NCBI GenBank assembly: GCA_029851945.1
Contig: JARKUZ010000062.1
Span: 55,075-119,074 of the forward strand
From: Terrisporobacter sp.
GTDB taxonomy: Bacteria > Bacillota_A > Clostridia > Peptostreptococcales > Peptostreptococcaceae
Reading direction: 5' to 3'
Length of the DNA: 64,000 nucleotides
Part shown: in pieces, positions 52,015-60,670 of the stretch
Layout of the letters: the number at the start of each line of letters is the position of its first letter
Numbering within the stretch: the first letter of the stretch is position 1
Position numbers and translations under genes: made by a program
The notes under the pieces: model-generated
What the model saw: only the letters and a program-made list of their open reading frames with translations
Told to the model about the DNA's origin: nothing
The model's database searches: none

Positions 52015-53640
52015 TTATGCTTGAACAGCATACATTTCTTTTAATTTAGCTTGAATATCTTTATTTTCTAAATACTCTTCTAAAGTAGTTTTTCTATCCA
52101 TTATACCACCTGGAGTTATTTCTATTATTCTGTTAGCAAGAGTTTGTATCATCTCGTGGTCATGAGAAGAGAATAATAATACTCCCGGGAATTTTTCTAA
52201 ACCTTTATTTACAGAAGTTATTGATTCAAGGTCTAAGTGGTTAGTTGGGTCATCTAAAACTAATACGTTAGAGTTTGAAAGCATCATTCTAGATAGCATA
52301 CATCTAACTTTTTCTCCTCCTGATAAAACGTGAGCTTGTTTTAAAGCTTCTTCACCAGAGAATAACATTCTACCTAAGAATCCTCTTATAAAACTTTCTG
52401 ATTTTTCTTCTGAATATTGTCTTAACCAATCAACTAATGAATATTCGCATCCTTCGAAGAATTCATTATGATTTTTGGGTAAATAACTTTGAGAAGTAGT
52501 TACCCCCCATTTGAATGTTCCCTCATCTGGAGTTTCTTCTCCCATTAGTATATTAAATAAAGTAGTTATTGCTATTTCATCACCCATGAAAGCAACTTTA
52601 TCATCTCTATCTAATCTGAAAGTTACGTTGTCTAATACTTTTACACCATCAACAGTTTTAGTTAATCCTTCAACTTCTAAAACTTCATTTCCGATTTCTC
52701 TTTCTGGAGTAAATCCAACATATGGATATCTTCTTCTTGATGGTTGTATATCTTCAACTTGTAATTTATCTAATTGTTTCTTTCTTGAAGTAGCTTGTTT
52801 TGCTTTAGAAGCATTAGAAGAGAATCTCGCGATGAACTCTTTTAATTGAGCTATTTTTTCTTCAGTCTTTTTATTTTGATCTTTTTGTAATTGTAATGCT
52901 AATTGACTTGATTCATACCAGAAGTCGTAGTTACCTACGTACATTTGTATTTTACCAAAGTCAACGTCAACTATATTTGTACATATTTGATTTAAGAAGT
53001 GTCTGTCGTGTGATACAACTATTACGATAGAATCTTCTAAATCCATGATGAAGTTGTTTAACCAGTTTATAGATTGGAAGTCTAAGTGGTTAGTAGGCTC
53101 ATCTAGTAATAATATTTCTGGTTTACCAAATAATGCCTTAGCAAGTAATACCTTAACTTTTTCTCCACCTTCTAATTCTTTTAATTGTTTGTAATGTAAG
53201 TCTTTATCTATTCCAAGACCCATTAATATTTTTTCTGCATTTGTTTCTGCATCCCATCCATCAAGTTCAGCAAACTCTCCTTCAAGTTCTGCAGCTTTTA
53301 TACCATCTTCTTCAGAGAAATCTTCTTTCATGTATAAAGCATCTTTCTCTTTCATTATTTGGTATAATCTTTCATGCCCCATTATAACCACATCTAATAC
53401 TGTTTCTTCATCATATCTGAAGTGGTCCTGTCTTAAAACAGACATTCTTTCTTTTTCTGTTATACTTACAGATCCTGTATTTGGCTCTATATCTCCAGCT
53501 AATATTTTTAAGAAAGTAGTTTTTCCTGCACCATTAGCCCCTATTATTCCGTAACAGTTTCCTTTAGTAAATTTTAAATTAACATCTTTATATAATTCTT
53601 TATCACCGAATCTAAGTCCAACGTTAGTAACTTGTAACAT
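52015..53640 (-). CDS. ABC-F family ATPase with degenerate second site
   Basis: A 541-residue cytosolic protein with two ABC domains joined by a helical linker (about 240-300), the ABC-F layout of ribosome-associated translation factors. Domain 1 is complete: GIIGANGAGKTTFLK, LEGGEKVKVLLAKAL, ILLLDEPTNHLD. In domain 2 the Walker A position reads AFMGDEIAITTLFNIL without the usual Lys, and the Walker B is VLVLDDPTNHLD with Asp for the catalytic Glu; the LSGGEKVRCMLSRMM signature remains. This resembles the YkpA/YbiT-like branch. Confidence 0.9.
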   Translation of the reverse strand: MLQVTNVGLRFGDKELYKDVNLKFTKGNCYGIIGANGAGKTTFLKILAGDIEPNTGSVSITEKERMSVLRQDHFRYDEETVLDVVIMGHERLYQIMKEKDALYMKEDFSEEDGIKAAELEGEFAELDGWDAETNAEKILMGLGIDKDLHYKQLKELEGGEKVKVLLAKALFGKPEILLLDEPTNHLDFQSINWLNNFIMDLEDSIVIVVSHDRHFLNQICTNIVDVDFGKIQMYVGNYDFWYESSQLALQLQKDQNKKTEEKIAQLKEFIARFSSNASKAKQATSRKKQLDKLQVEDIQPSRRRYPYVGFTPEREIGNEVLEVEGLTKTVDGVKVLDNVTFRLDRDDKVAFMGDEIAITTLFNILMGEETPDEGTFKWGVTTSQSYLPKNHNEFFEGCEYSLVDWLRQYSEEKSESFIRGFLGRMLFSGEEALKQAHVLSGGEKVRCMLSRMMLSNSNVLVLDDPTNHLDLESITSVNKGLEKFPGVLLFSSHDHEMIQTLANRIIEITPGGIMDRKTTLEEYLENKDIQAKLKEMYAVQA

Positions 53641-53821
53641 TTATATATCAATCCTTTCTATTAATGTCATTTATAAAATACAACAGTCTAATCTTATAAT
53701 AAATATTGTCTTTAGTCAATAATACAATAACTAGATTAGCTATTATTTTTAACATTATTTCGCAATTTTATTTTTTATCCCAATAAATTTGAAATAATAG
53801 TAAAAATTATATATGTATATT

Positions 53822-53852
53822 AAAAAGCAAACAGAAATCTAGCTGTTTGCAT
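53822..53852 (-). terminator. Terminator of FtsZ-like gene
   Basis: GCAAACAG/CTGTTTGC stem with an 8-base loop and T run on the minus strand, right after the gene ending at 53859. Confidence 0.75.
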
Positions 53853-53858
53853 TTGTTT

Positions 53859-54584
53859 TTATTTAGTTAATAAACACACTTTAAATTTATTATCATTACT
53901 ATTTATTGAATTAAATGAGAATAATAAATCATAAGTCTGTCCAAGTACATCACTTATTTTCATATTTATTTCATTTATAAATAGTAATTCATTTTCTTTT
54001 AAGTTTTGTGGTATTTCATAAAGTACAAGAGCTTTCTTTTTAACAGGTTCCCCATCTGTAGAATAAACTTCTTCAGTTATAGTTTTTACTACATAATCCA
54101 TTTCTGCATCTTTTTCAAATGATTCTAATGAATATGATATAGAGCTATCTTTTGCAAAAATATCCCTTAAATCAGTTAAATCTATGCTTAATAATATATC
54201 TTCATCCATAGCTTCAACTACCATATTTATTAAATCTTGAATTTTTTCAAAGTTGTATTTATTTATTTTTATCTCTTTATCTACACCCATATCATCTTTA
54301 TTTTCTTTTAAAGATAAATCTAACCCTATAGATAGTACTCTTCTTTCTGTAGCCATAAATGATATGGCTTTTACTATATCTTTTACTTTTTTATCTTCAC
54401 TATTATAGCTTATAAATAAAACTTCTATACCATCAAGTAATGCTCTTACGTATTCTTTATCAACATCTTGATTTATATTTATTTCTTCAAAAGTAAAGTT
54501 TTTTTCTAGTTTACTTTTATAAGAATTTAAAGTATCTATACCTTCCTTACCTATTCCTATAAACTTAGAATATATTTTATCCAT
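53859..54584 (-). CDS. Divergent FtsZ/tubulin-like protein
   Basis: A 241-residue protein aligning in layout with bacterial FtsZ: strand one SKFIGIGKEGIDTLNSYKSK, then FEEININQD, VEVLFISYN-like IEVLFISYNSEDKKVKDIV, and LLSIDLTDLRDIFAKDSSIS at the place of the FtsZ DFADV-type block. The GTP-binding GGGTGTG loop is absent, and it is much shorter than FtsZ. It is probably a non-GTPase relative. ATG at 54584 follows GGAGG. It lies five bases after queT. Confidence 0.5.
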   Translation of the reverse strand: MDKIYSKFIGIGKEGIDTLNSYKSKLEKNFTFEEININQDVDKEYVRALLDGIEVLFISYNSEDKKVKDIVKAISFMATERRVLSIGLDLSLKENKDDMGVDKEIKINKYNFEKIQDLINMVVEAMDEDILLSIDLTDLRDIFAKDSSISYSLESFEKDAEMDYVVKTITEEVYSTDGEPVKKKALVLYEIPQNLKENELLFINEINMKISDVLGQTYDLLFSFNSINSNDNKFKVCLLTK

Positions 54585-54601
54585 ACTTACCTCCACACAA
54601 A

Positions 54602-55108
54602 TTAGTTATTAAAATAGTTTTTTAATTTATTACCATACTTATTATTAACCATATTAAATACTGGTAAACCTACTAAAGTTATTACTACAAATTGTCCAAA
54701 ACCTACTTCAAGTGCACCTATAATAAATGGTACTCCAAAGAATTTAAATAACATCCATCCTATTATTAAAGCATTAACTATTGTTGGCCAAAGTGATGCC
54801 ACAAATAATGTAAGTTTGCTATTTTTTATGAATTTAGGTGTTAAGTATACTAAAATTGCACTTATTAAAGTTGCTAAAGTTCCGAAAACTATATCTGGAA
54901 CACCATATGGACCTATGACATTTGCTAAGAAGCAGCCTAATGTTAGTGCTAATATGTATTCTTTACCTAACAGAGGTAAAAACATTAAAATCTCCGAAAT
55001 TCTAAATTGAATAGGACCATAACTTATAAATGCTAAAGCTAGTGTTACAACAGCATAAACAGATGCAATTAATCCAACCGCGGCTATTTTTTTTGTATTT
55101 ATTTTCAT
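54602..55108 (-). CDS. queT: Queuosine-precursor ECF S component QueT
   Basis: A 168-residue membrane protein with about five or six segments. GPIQFRISEILMFLPLLGKEY and CFLANVIGPYGVPDIVFGTL are signatures of the QueT (DUF988) family, the substrate-binding component of an energy-coupling-factor transporter for queuosine precursors. The ECF AT module would be encoded elsewhere. AGGAGG precedes the ATG. No preQ1 riboswitch was recognised upstream. Confidence 0.88.
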   Translation of the reverse strand: MKINTKKIAAVGLIASVYAVVTLALAFISYGPIQFRISEILMFLPLLGKEYILALTLGCFLANVIGPYGVPDIVFGTLATLISAILVYLTPKFIKNSKLTLFVASLWPTIVNALIIGWMLFKFFGVPFIIGALEVGFGQFVVITLVGLPVFNMVNNKYGNKLKNYFNN

Positions 55109-55297
55109 TTTATCCTCCTAAACATTAATTATTGTCTATCAAATAATTATACAACATGAACGATTATATTATAAATTAGCAAATATCTCAATAATTAATA
55201 TAAATCAAATTAGTAATATCTTAATTATATCTTTTTTTCGTTTTTATAATACTATATATTTTACCAAGTATTGTTATAAATTATAATTTTAAACAAA

Positions 55298-55341
55298 AAA
55301 AATACTTCAAGAGAAATAATTCTTTTGAAGTATTTTTATTT
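55298..55341 (-). terminator. Terminator of ldh
   Basis: A long near-perfect stem (AATACTTCAA...TTGAAGTATT) with a T run lies downstream of ldh on the minus strand. Confidence 0.75.
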
Positions 55342-55347
55342 TAATTA

Positions 55348-56292
55348 TTATATATCTAATTTTGCTATATTTTCTTTCATTATTTTTATAGAATCATCAA
55401 ATTTCTGTTTTTCTTCTTTTTCAAGTGGTAGCTCAATTATCTCTGTCACACCATTTTGATTCACTATGCTAGGCACAGCTATATAAACGTCATCATGACC
55501 ATATTTATTATCCAAATATGAAGAAACTGTTAATATACAATTTTCATTTTCTAATATTGCTTGAGTTATTCTAGTAAGTGCCATTCCTATTCCATAATAA
55601 GTTGATTTTTTACAATCTATTATTTTGTAAGCTATATTTCTTACTTCGTCTTCTATTTCTTCAAAATCACTATATTTAATAGCTGAATCTTTTTTTGAAG
55701 CAACTTGATATATTGGTTGAACTCCAAGAAGAGCATAAGACCATGCTACAAATTGAGAATCTCCGTGCTCCCCCATTACATAAGCATGTATAGATTTTGG
55801 TGTTACACCTAATCTTTCTCCTAATCCAAATCTAAGCCTTGCTGTATCTAATGTAGTTCCTGATCCTATAATTTTATTTTTATCATATCCAGATGATTTC
55901 CATACAACATATGTCATTATATCAACTGGATTAGATGCTACTACTATTATACCATTGAAGTTAGTCTTTTTAATTTCGTTTACTATAGACTTCATTATTT
56001 TAGTATTTTTATGTAATAAGTCTAATCTAGTTTCTCCAGGAACTTGAGTAGCTCCTGCAGTTATACAAATTATATTTGCATCATTACAATCTGAATAATC
56101 TCCTGAATATATTTTCATTTTTCTTGGTGCATAACTTAAACCATGATTTAAGTCTAATGCTTCACCTATTGTTCTATTTTTATCTATATCAATTAAAACT
56201 AATTCCTCACAAGTTCCTTGGTTAACCATAGAATAAGCATAACTCATTCCAACCATTCCTGCTCCAACTATTACAACTTTATTTTTTTTCAT
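55348..56292 (-). CDS. ldh: L-lactate dehydrogenase
   Basis: A 314-residue NAD-dependent enzyme reducing pyruvate to L-lactate. It has the Rossmann start KVVIVGAGMVGMSYAYSM, acidic VLIDIDKNR for NAD preference, the substrate loop TQVPGETRLDLL, the catalytic Asp/Arg region DTARLRFGLGERLGV and the catalytic His in YVMGEHGDSQ near residue 180. The tri-residue loop GETR fits LDH rather than malate dehydrogenase. GGAGG precedes the ATG; single-gene unit. Confidence 0.94.
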   Translation of the reverse strand: MKKNKVVIVGAGMVGMSYAYSMVNQGTCEELVLIDIDKNRTIGEALDLNHGLSYAPRKMKIYSGDYSDCNDANIICITAGATQVPGETRLDLLHKNTKIMKSIVNEIKKTNFNGIIVVASNPVDIMTYVVWKSSGYDKNKIIGSGTTLDTARLRFGLGERLGVTPKSIHAYVMGEHGDSQFVAWSYALLGVQPIYQVASKKDSAIKYSDFEEIEDEVRNIAYKIIDCKKSTYYGIGMALTRITQAILENENCILTVSSYLDNKYGHDDVYIAVPSIVNQNGVTEIIELPLEKEEKQKFDDSIKIMKENIAKLDI

Positions 56293-56517
56293 GTGTTACC
56301 TCCGATGAATGTTATCTTTTTGTCAATTTTATTATATAATACTAATCACTTACTGTGAAGTTTATTATTATTAATTTATATATTTTTTTATGTAATTGAA
56401 ATTACAATATATTTTAAAGTATCTCATAAATAAAAATACCACCAGAAAAAAATTTCAAACAATATTTATCCATATTTTTAGTTATTTTTTTAACAAAATT
56501 ATAATTTCAATATCATA

Positions 56518-56556
56518 TAAAAAAGAATATCTTTTATAAAAGATATTCTTTTTTAT
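56518..56556. terminator. Bidirectional terminator upstream of ldh/after map
   Basis: AAAAGAATATCTTTT/AAAAGATATTCTTTT stem flanked by A/T runs, in the spacer between map and ldh. Confidence 0.7.
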
Positions 56557-56580
56557 ATAGTATATACAATTATGAAATAA

Positions 56581-57447
56581 TTATTTAGCTAAAATTTCAT
56601 ATCCATCTTCAGTTACTAGTATCATGTTTTCCCATTGAGCTGATAGCCTACCATCATCTGTATAAGATGTCCATCCATTATCTGCATCTATAAATAATTC
56701 ATGTGTTCCTTCATTTATCATAGGCTCTATTGTAAATATCATTCCAGGAACCATAAGCACTCCTTCTTCTTTAGTTCCATAATGGAAGACAAATGGATCT
56801 TCGTGGAACTCTAAGCCTATACCATGACCACCAAACTCTCTAACTACTGAGTATCCATTTTTTTCAGCATGTTCTTGAACTGCTTGACTTATATTACCTA
56901 GTCTAGTCCACGGCTTAACAGCTTCTATACCTTTTATCATGCATTCTTTCGTAACGTCTACCAATCTTTTTACATTGTCAGAAACTTCACCTATCATATA
57001 CATTCTAGAAGCATCTGAGTAATATCCATCTAATATAGTAGATACATCAACATTTATTATATCCCCTTCTTTTAAAACATAATCATCTGGTATACCGTGA
57101 CATATTTGATCATTTACTGATGTACAGCAACTTTTAGGGAATCCACTGTATCCTAGAGGTGCAGGTACAGCACCTTGAGATATAGTATAATCATGTACTA
57201 TTTTATCTACTTCAGCCGTAGTCATTCCAGCCTTTATTTGTTCTCCTACTAAATCTAATATTTCATTATTTATCTTAGCACTTGCTTTTATTTTTTCTAT
57301 TTGCTCTTTATTTTTTATTAAACTTCTATGAGGAACTTCATATCCTTTACTTTTAAATTCTTTTAGTTTTTCATCAAAACTCATATGGCATTTTTTATAT
57401 TTTTCTCCACTACCACACCAACAATTATCATTTCTTCCTATTCTCAT
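56581..57447 (-). CDS. map: Methionine aminopeptidase type I with SEC-C motif
   Basis: A 288-residue peptidase that removes the N-terminal Met from nascent proteins. Residues 6-22 form a SEC-C zinc motif (NDNCWCGSGEKYKKCH). The pita-bread domain has metal ligands in INVDVSTILDGYYSDASRM, GHGIGLEFHEDP, FTIEPMIN and the final ENMILVTEDG. The SEC-C extension probably binds the ribosome. It lies 28 bases after the U32 gene and is likely co-transcribed. Confidence 0.94.
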   Translation of the reverse strand: MRIGRNDNCWCGSGEKYKKCHMSFDEKLKEFKSKGYEVPHRSLIKNKEQIEKIKASAKINNEILDLVGEQIKAGMTTAEVDKIVHDYTISQGAVPAPLGYSGFPKSCCTSVNDQICHGIPDDYVLKEGDIINVDVSTILDGYYSDASRMYMIGEVSDNVKRLVDVTKECMIKGIEAVKPWTRLGNISQAVQEHAEKNGYSVVREFGGHGIGLEFHEDPFVFHYGTKEEGVLMVPGMIFTIEPMINEGTHELFIDADNGWTSYTDDGRLSAQWENMILVTEDGYEILAK

Positions 57448-57475
57448 GATATTATCACTTCCTTAAAATTTAAAT

Positions 57476-58714
57476 CTATAATATTCTCATTTTTTCTATT
57501 GGTTTTCTTAAAATATAATCTTTATCAACTTCTATTCCAAGTTTTAACTTAACAATTTGTCTTGCATGAGGCGCTGATTCAATAGGATTACCTTCTTCAT
57601 CATACATTTCTTCTATTGTTGTAAACATAGTTTCTTTATATGGACCTATAACTTCTATATTATCTTTTACATTCATTTTATTTCTTTGTTCAACTATATA
57701 AAGGCCAGTTTCTTCTTCATACCCTTTTACTATACCTATAAAGTCGTAATTTCTTATGTAAGAAGCTGATTTATAGTTATTAGAATTTTCATCTGGTCTA
57801 TTTAAGAAAAATCCTGTTGAATAATCTCTATGACTTCCTTTTTTAAGTTCTTCTAACCACATAGGATTGAACTTCCAGTTTTCCGGATCTTCATAGTAAG
57901 AATCTATTGCCATTCTATATGCTCTGACAGTAGTAGCAACATAGTATGCTGTTTTCATTCTACCTTCTATTTTTAAAGATGTTATCCCACTTTCAAAAAT
58001 TTGTGGTATATATTCTATCATACATAAATCTTTTGTATTAAAGAAAAACTCTGGATCTATATCTTCTATAACTGGAGTATATTCACCATCTTTTTCTTCC
58101 ATCAGTGTATATTTCCATCTACAAGATTGAGCACAAGAACCTTTATTCGCATCTCTTCCTGTTGTATAATTACTTATTGTACATTTTCCTGAGTATGACA
58201 TACACATAGCCCCATGCACGAATGCTTCTATATCCATATCTTCTGGCACATTCTCTCTAATTTCTTTAGTCTCGGCAAAAGATAACTCTCTAGCTGTAAC
58301 TATTCTTTGTGCACCTTGATTATACCAAAAGTTTGCAGCTATATGATTTGTTGTACTTGCTTGAGTACTTATGTGTATTTCCATATTCGGTATAGTTTCT
58401 TTAACTACTTTAAAAGTTCCTGGATCTGAAACTATTACAGCATCAACACCAATTTCTTGAAGTTCTAATAAGTAATTTCTAAGCATTTCTAAGTCTTCAC
58501 TTCTTGGAATTATATTACAAGTAACAAATACTTGTTTTCCTCTTTCATGAGCAAACTTTACACCTTCTATCATATTTTCTTTAGTGAAGTTTTTAGCAGC
58601 AGATCTCATTCCAAAGATTTCTCCACCTATATAAACGGCATCAGCTCCATAAGTAAATGCAATTTTTAATTTTTCTAAATCCCCAGCGGGGGCTAATAAT
58701 TCTACTTTTCTCAT
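57476..58714 (-). CDS. U32-family protein, tRNA uridine hydroxylation (TrhP type)
   Basis: A 412-residue protein. The N-terminal VELLAPAGDLEKLKIAFTYGADAVYIGG and the U32 signature EAFVHGAMCMSYSGKC...GSCAQSCRWKY (about 160-200) are complete. The C-terminal beta-barrel end contains NKMNVKDNIEVIGPY. Named as peptidase U32, this branch (YrrO/TrhP) is now linked to 5-hydroxyuridine formation at tRNA position 34; cysteines may bind an iron-sulfur cluster. AAGGAG precedes the ATG. Confidence 0.85.
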   Translation of the reverse strand: MRKVELLAPAGDLEKLKIAFTYGADAVYIGGEIFGMRSAAKNFTKENMIEGVKFAHERGKQVFVTCNIIPRSEDLEMLRNYLLELQEIGVDAVIVSDPGTFKVVKETIPNMEIHISTQASTTNHIAANFWYNQGAQRIVTARELSFAETKEIRENVPEDMDIEAFVHGAMCMSYSGKCTISNYTTGRDANKGSCAQSCRWKYTLMEEKDGEYTPVIEDIDPEFFFNTKDLCMIEYIPQIFESGITSLKIEGRMKTAYYVATTVRAYRMAIDSYYEDPENWKFNPMWLEELKKGSHRDYSTGFFLNRPDENSNNYKSASYIRNYDFIGIVKGYEEETGLYIVEQRNKMNVKDNIEVIGPYKETMFTTIEEMYDEEGNPIESAPHARQIVKLKLGIEVDKDYILRKPIEKMRIL

Positions 58715-58932
58715 TTTGTCTCCTTCTAACTGTATTTCTTTTATCTTATATATGATTAATTAAATACTAATTATTAAATTAATATATTTTAAATATGTTC
58801 TATTTGAACTTTTCAATACTTATTATACCACAATATCCAAGTTTTAAATTATTTTTAGTCCTTAAATGATATTTTTACAAAATTAATAGTATATATTTAA
58901 TTTAATATTTATAAAATTTATTTACACAAAAT

Positions 58933-58984
58933 AAAAGGAGCACCTTTTTCAACAGTTAAAAATCACACTGAGGTACTCCTTATA
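58933..58984 (-). terminator. Terminator of MATE gene
   Basis: AAGGAGTACCT pairs with AGGTGCTCCTT with one mismatch over a large loop of about 24 bases, followed by a T-rich tail on the minus strand. Confidence 0.6.
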
Positions 58985-58986
58985 AT

Positions 58987-60456
58987 CTAATTTTTACTTA
59001 AAAACTCTATTGCGGGTTTATTATGATCTACCTTTCTATCTAGTTTTATATATTCATCATATATCTTATCTTTTTTATGTGATTCATTATTTTTTTCTTC
59101 TAAAGGCTTTATTTCTTTCTTATAAACATATCTAAAGCAAATAAAACTTAAGACTACAGCGGATATTTCTGCTATAGGGAAAGCCCACCATACAAAATTT
59201 AAATCACAAAGTTTTGATAATAAATAAGCTGTTGGAAGTAAAACTACAAGCTGTCTTACTACTGAGATAATTAAACTCAAAACTCCATTGCCTAAAGCTT
59301 GTAACAATGAACTTATTATTATAGAATATCCTGCAAATAAAAAACTTAAACTTATTATTTTAAGTGCAGGTATACCTATACTTATAAGTGATTCAGATGC
59401 ATTAAATAATCTTACTAACTGTATTGGTAATAATTGAAAAATACATAGTCCAATAATCATTATACCAACTGCATATATAGTACTTATTTTTACAACTTTC
59501 ATTATTCTACTTGAATTTTTCGCTCCATAATTATAAGAAACTATTGGCACCATCCCATTATTTATTCCGAATATAGGCATAAATACAAAACTTTGTAATT
59601 TAAAATATACTCCAAAAACTGCGGTAGCTGTAGAAGTAAATACAAGTAATATTTTATTCATTCCAAAAGTCATCACTGAACTTATAGAACTCATTATAAT
59701 AGAAGGTATTCCTACTGAATATATCTTTTTTATTGTTTTTATACTAGGCCTAAAACCTTTTATTTTAATTTGAATTTCATCATTTTTTGTCTTATTCAGA
59801 TAGATTGCCATAAACATGCCCACAATTTGACCAATTACTGTTGCTAAAGCTGCTCCAGCTATACCCATTTTAGGAAGACCAAACATTCCAAATATTAAAA
59901 TGGGATCTAATATAATATTTACTATTGCTCCAGTCAACTGGGTAATCATTGAATAGAATGTTTTTCCTGTTGATTGCATCAACTTTTCAAATACTAGTTG
60001 ACCAAATAGTCCAAAGGAGCAGATTGTGCATATCGATAAATAATAATATCCGCCCTCTATAATTTCTTTATTATTCGTTTGCCATTGAAAAAAAGATTTA
60101 CTAAAGAATATACCTATCAATAAAAATAATAAATAATTCATTACGGCTAAAAATATTCCATTATTGGCAGCCTTATTAGCTTCATCAAACTTTTTTTCAC
60201 CTAAAGATCTTGAAAGTAGGGCATTTATACCTACTCCCGTACCTACTCCCACAGCAATCATTAAATTTTGAATTGGAAATGCTAAAGAAACTGCGGTTAA
60301 AGCATTTTCACTTATCTGTGATACAAATATACTATCTACTACATTATAAAGTGCTTGAACTAACATTGATATTATCATAGGAAAAGACATAGAAATAAGT
60401 AATCTATTTATAGGCATTGTTCCCATTTTATTTTCTTTAACTTGACTTTGATCCAT
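58987..60456 (-). CDS. MATE-family multidrug/cation exporter
   Basis: A 489-residue, twelve-segment membrane protein of the MATE family (NRLLISMSFPMIISMLVQAL, YNVVDSIFVSQISENALTAV, GVGTGVGINALLSRSLGEKK, IFGINNGMVPIVSYNYGAKN). These use ion gradients to export cationic drugs. ATG at 60456 (MDQSQVKENK) is chosen because GGGGG lies upstream; an earlier start would cross a palindromic operator. A MarR-type palindrome and a 16-bp inverted repeat lie just upstream. Confidence 0.9.
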   Translation of the reverse strand: MDQSQVKENKMGTMPINRLLISMSFPMIISMLVQALYNVVDSIFVSQISENALTAVSLAFPIQNLMIAVGVGTGVGINALLSRSLGEKKFDEANKAANNGIFLAVMNYLLFLLIGIFFSKSFFQWQTNNKEIIEGGYYYLSICTICSFGLFGQLVFEKLMQSTGKTFYSMITQLTGAIVNIILDPILIFGMFGLPKMGIAGAALATVIGQIVGMFMAIYLNKTKNDEIQIKIKGFRPSIKTIKKIYSVGIPSIIMSSISSVMTFGMNKILLVFTSTATAVFGVYFKLQSFVFMPIFGINNGMVPIVSYNYGAKNSSRIMKVVKISTIYAVGIMIIGLCIFQLLPIQLVRLFNASESLISIGIPALKIISLSFLFAGYSIIISSLLQALGNGVLSLIISVVRQLVVLLPTAYLLSKLCDLNFVWWAFPIAEISAVVLSFICFRYVYKKEIKPLEEKNNESHKKDKIYDEYIKLDRKVDHNKPAIEFLSKN

Positions 60457-60488
60457 AATATACTTAATCCCCCTTTTGTTATATTTTA

Positions 60489-60502
60489 GTTGCATATGCA
60501 AC
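60489..60502 (-). promoter_or_regulatory. MarR-type palindrome upstream of MATE gene
   Basis: GTTGCATATGCAAC is a perfect 14-base palindrome 33 bases upstream of the MATE start. This is the classic MarR/SlyA operator type (TTGC-N4-GCAA). No marR gene is nearby, so regulation would come from elsewhere. Confidence 0.6.
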
Positions 60503-60513
60503 CATATCTTATA

Positions 60514-60560
60514 ATTAATGGGCATTACTTCTATAAAAATGCTTAGTAATGCCCATTAAT
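60514..60560. repeat. Perfect 16-bp inverted repeat, 15-base spacer
   Basis: ATTAATGGGCATTACT (60514-60529) is repeated inverted at 60545-60560. It is more GC-rich than its surroundings, has no following T run, and lies between the MarR-type palindrome and the purine permease gene. A regulator site or an RNA hairpin are both possible. Confidence 0.55.
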
Positions 60561-60670
60561 CTAAGTGTATATATATGTGTTTTTATTGTCAACTAATAAA
60601 AATTTTAATTATTATTATTAAAAATAAAACAAAATTAATTTAACTTCTTTCTATACTTAAATCTCAAATT

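Noticed and set aside
55109..55200. Possible preQ1 riboswitch upstream of queT
   Set aside because: No preQ1-I stem-loop with an A-rich tail is visible; the spacer is plain AT-rich sequence.
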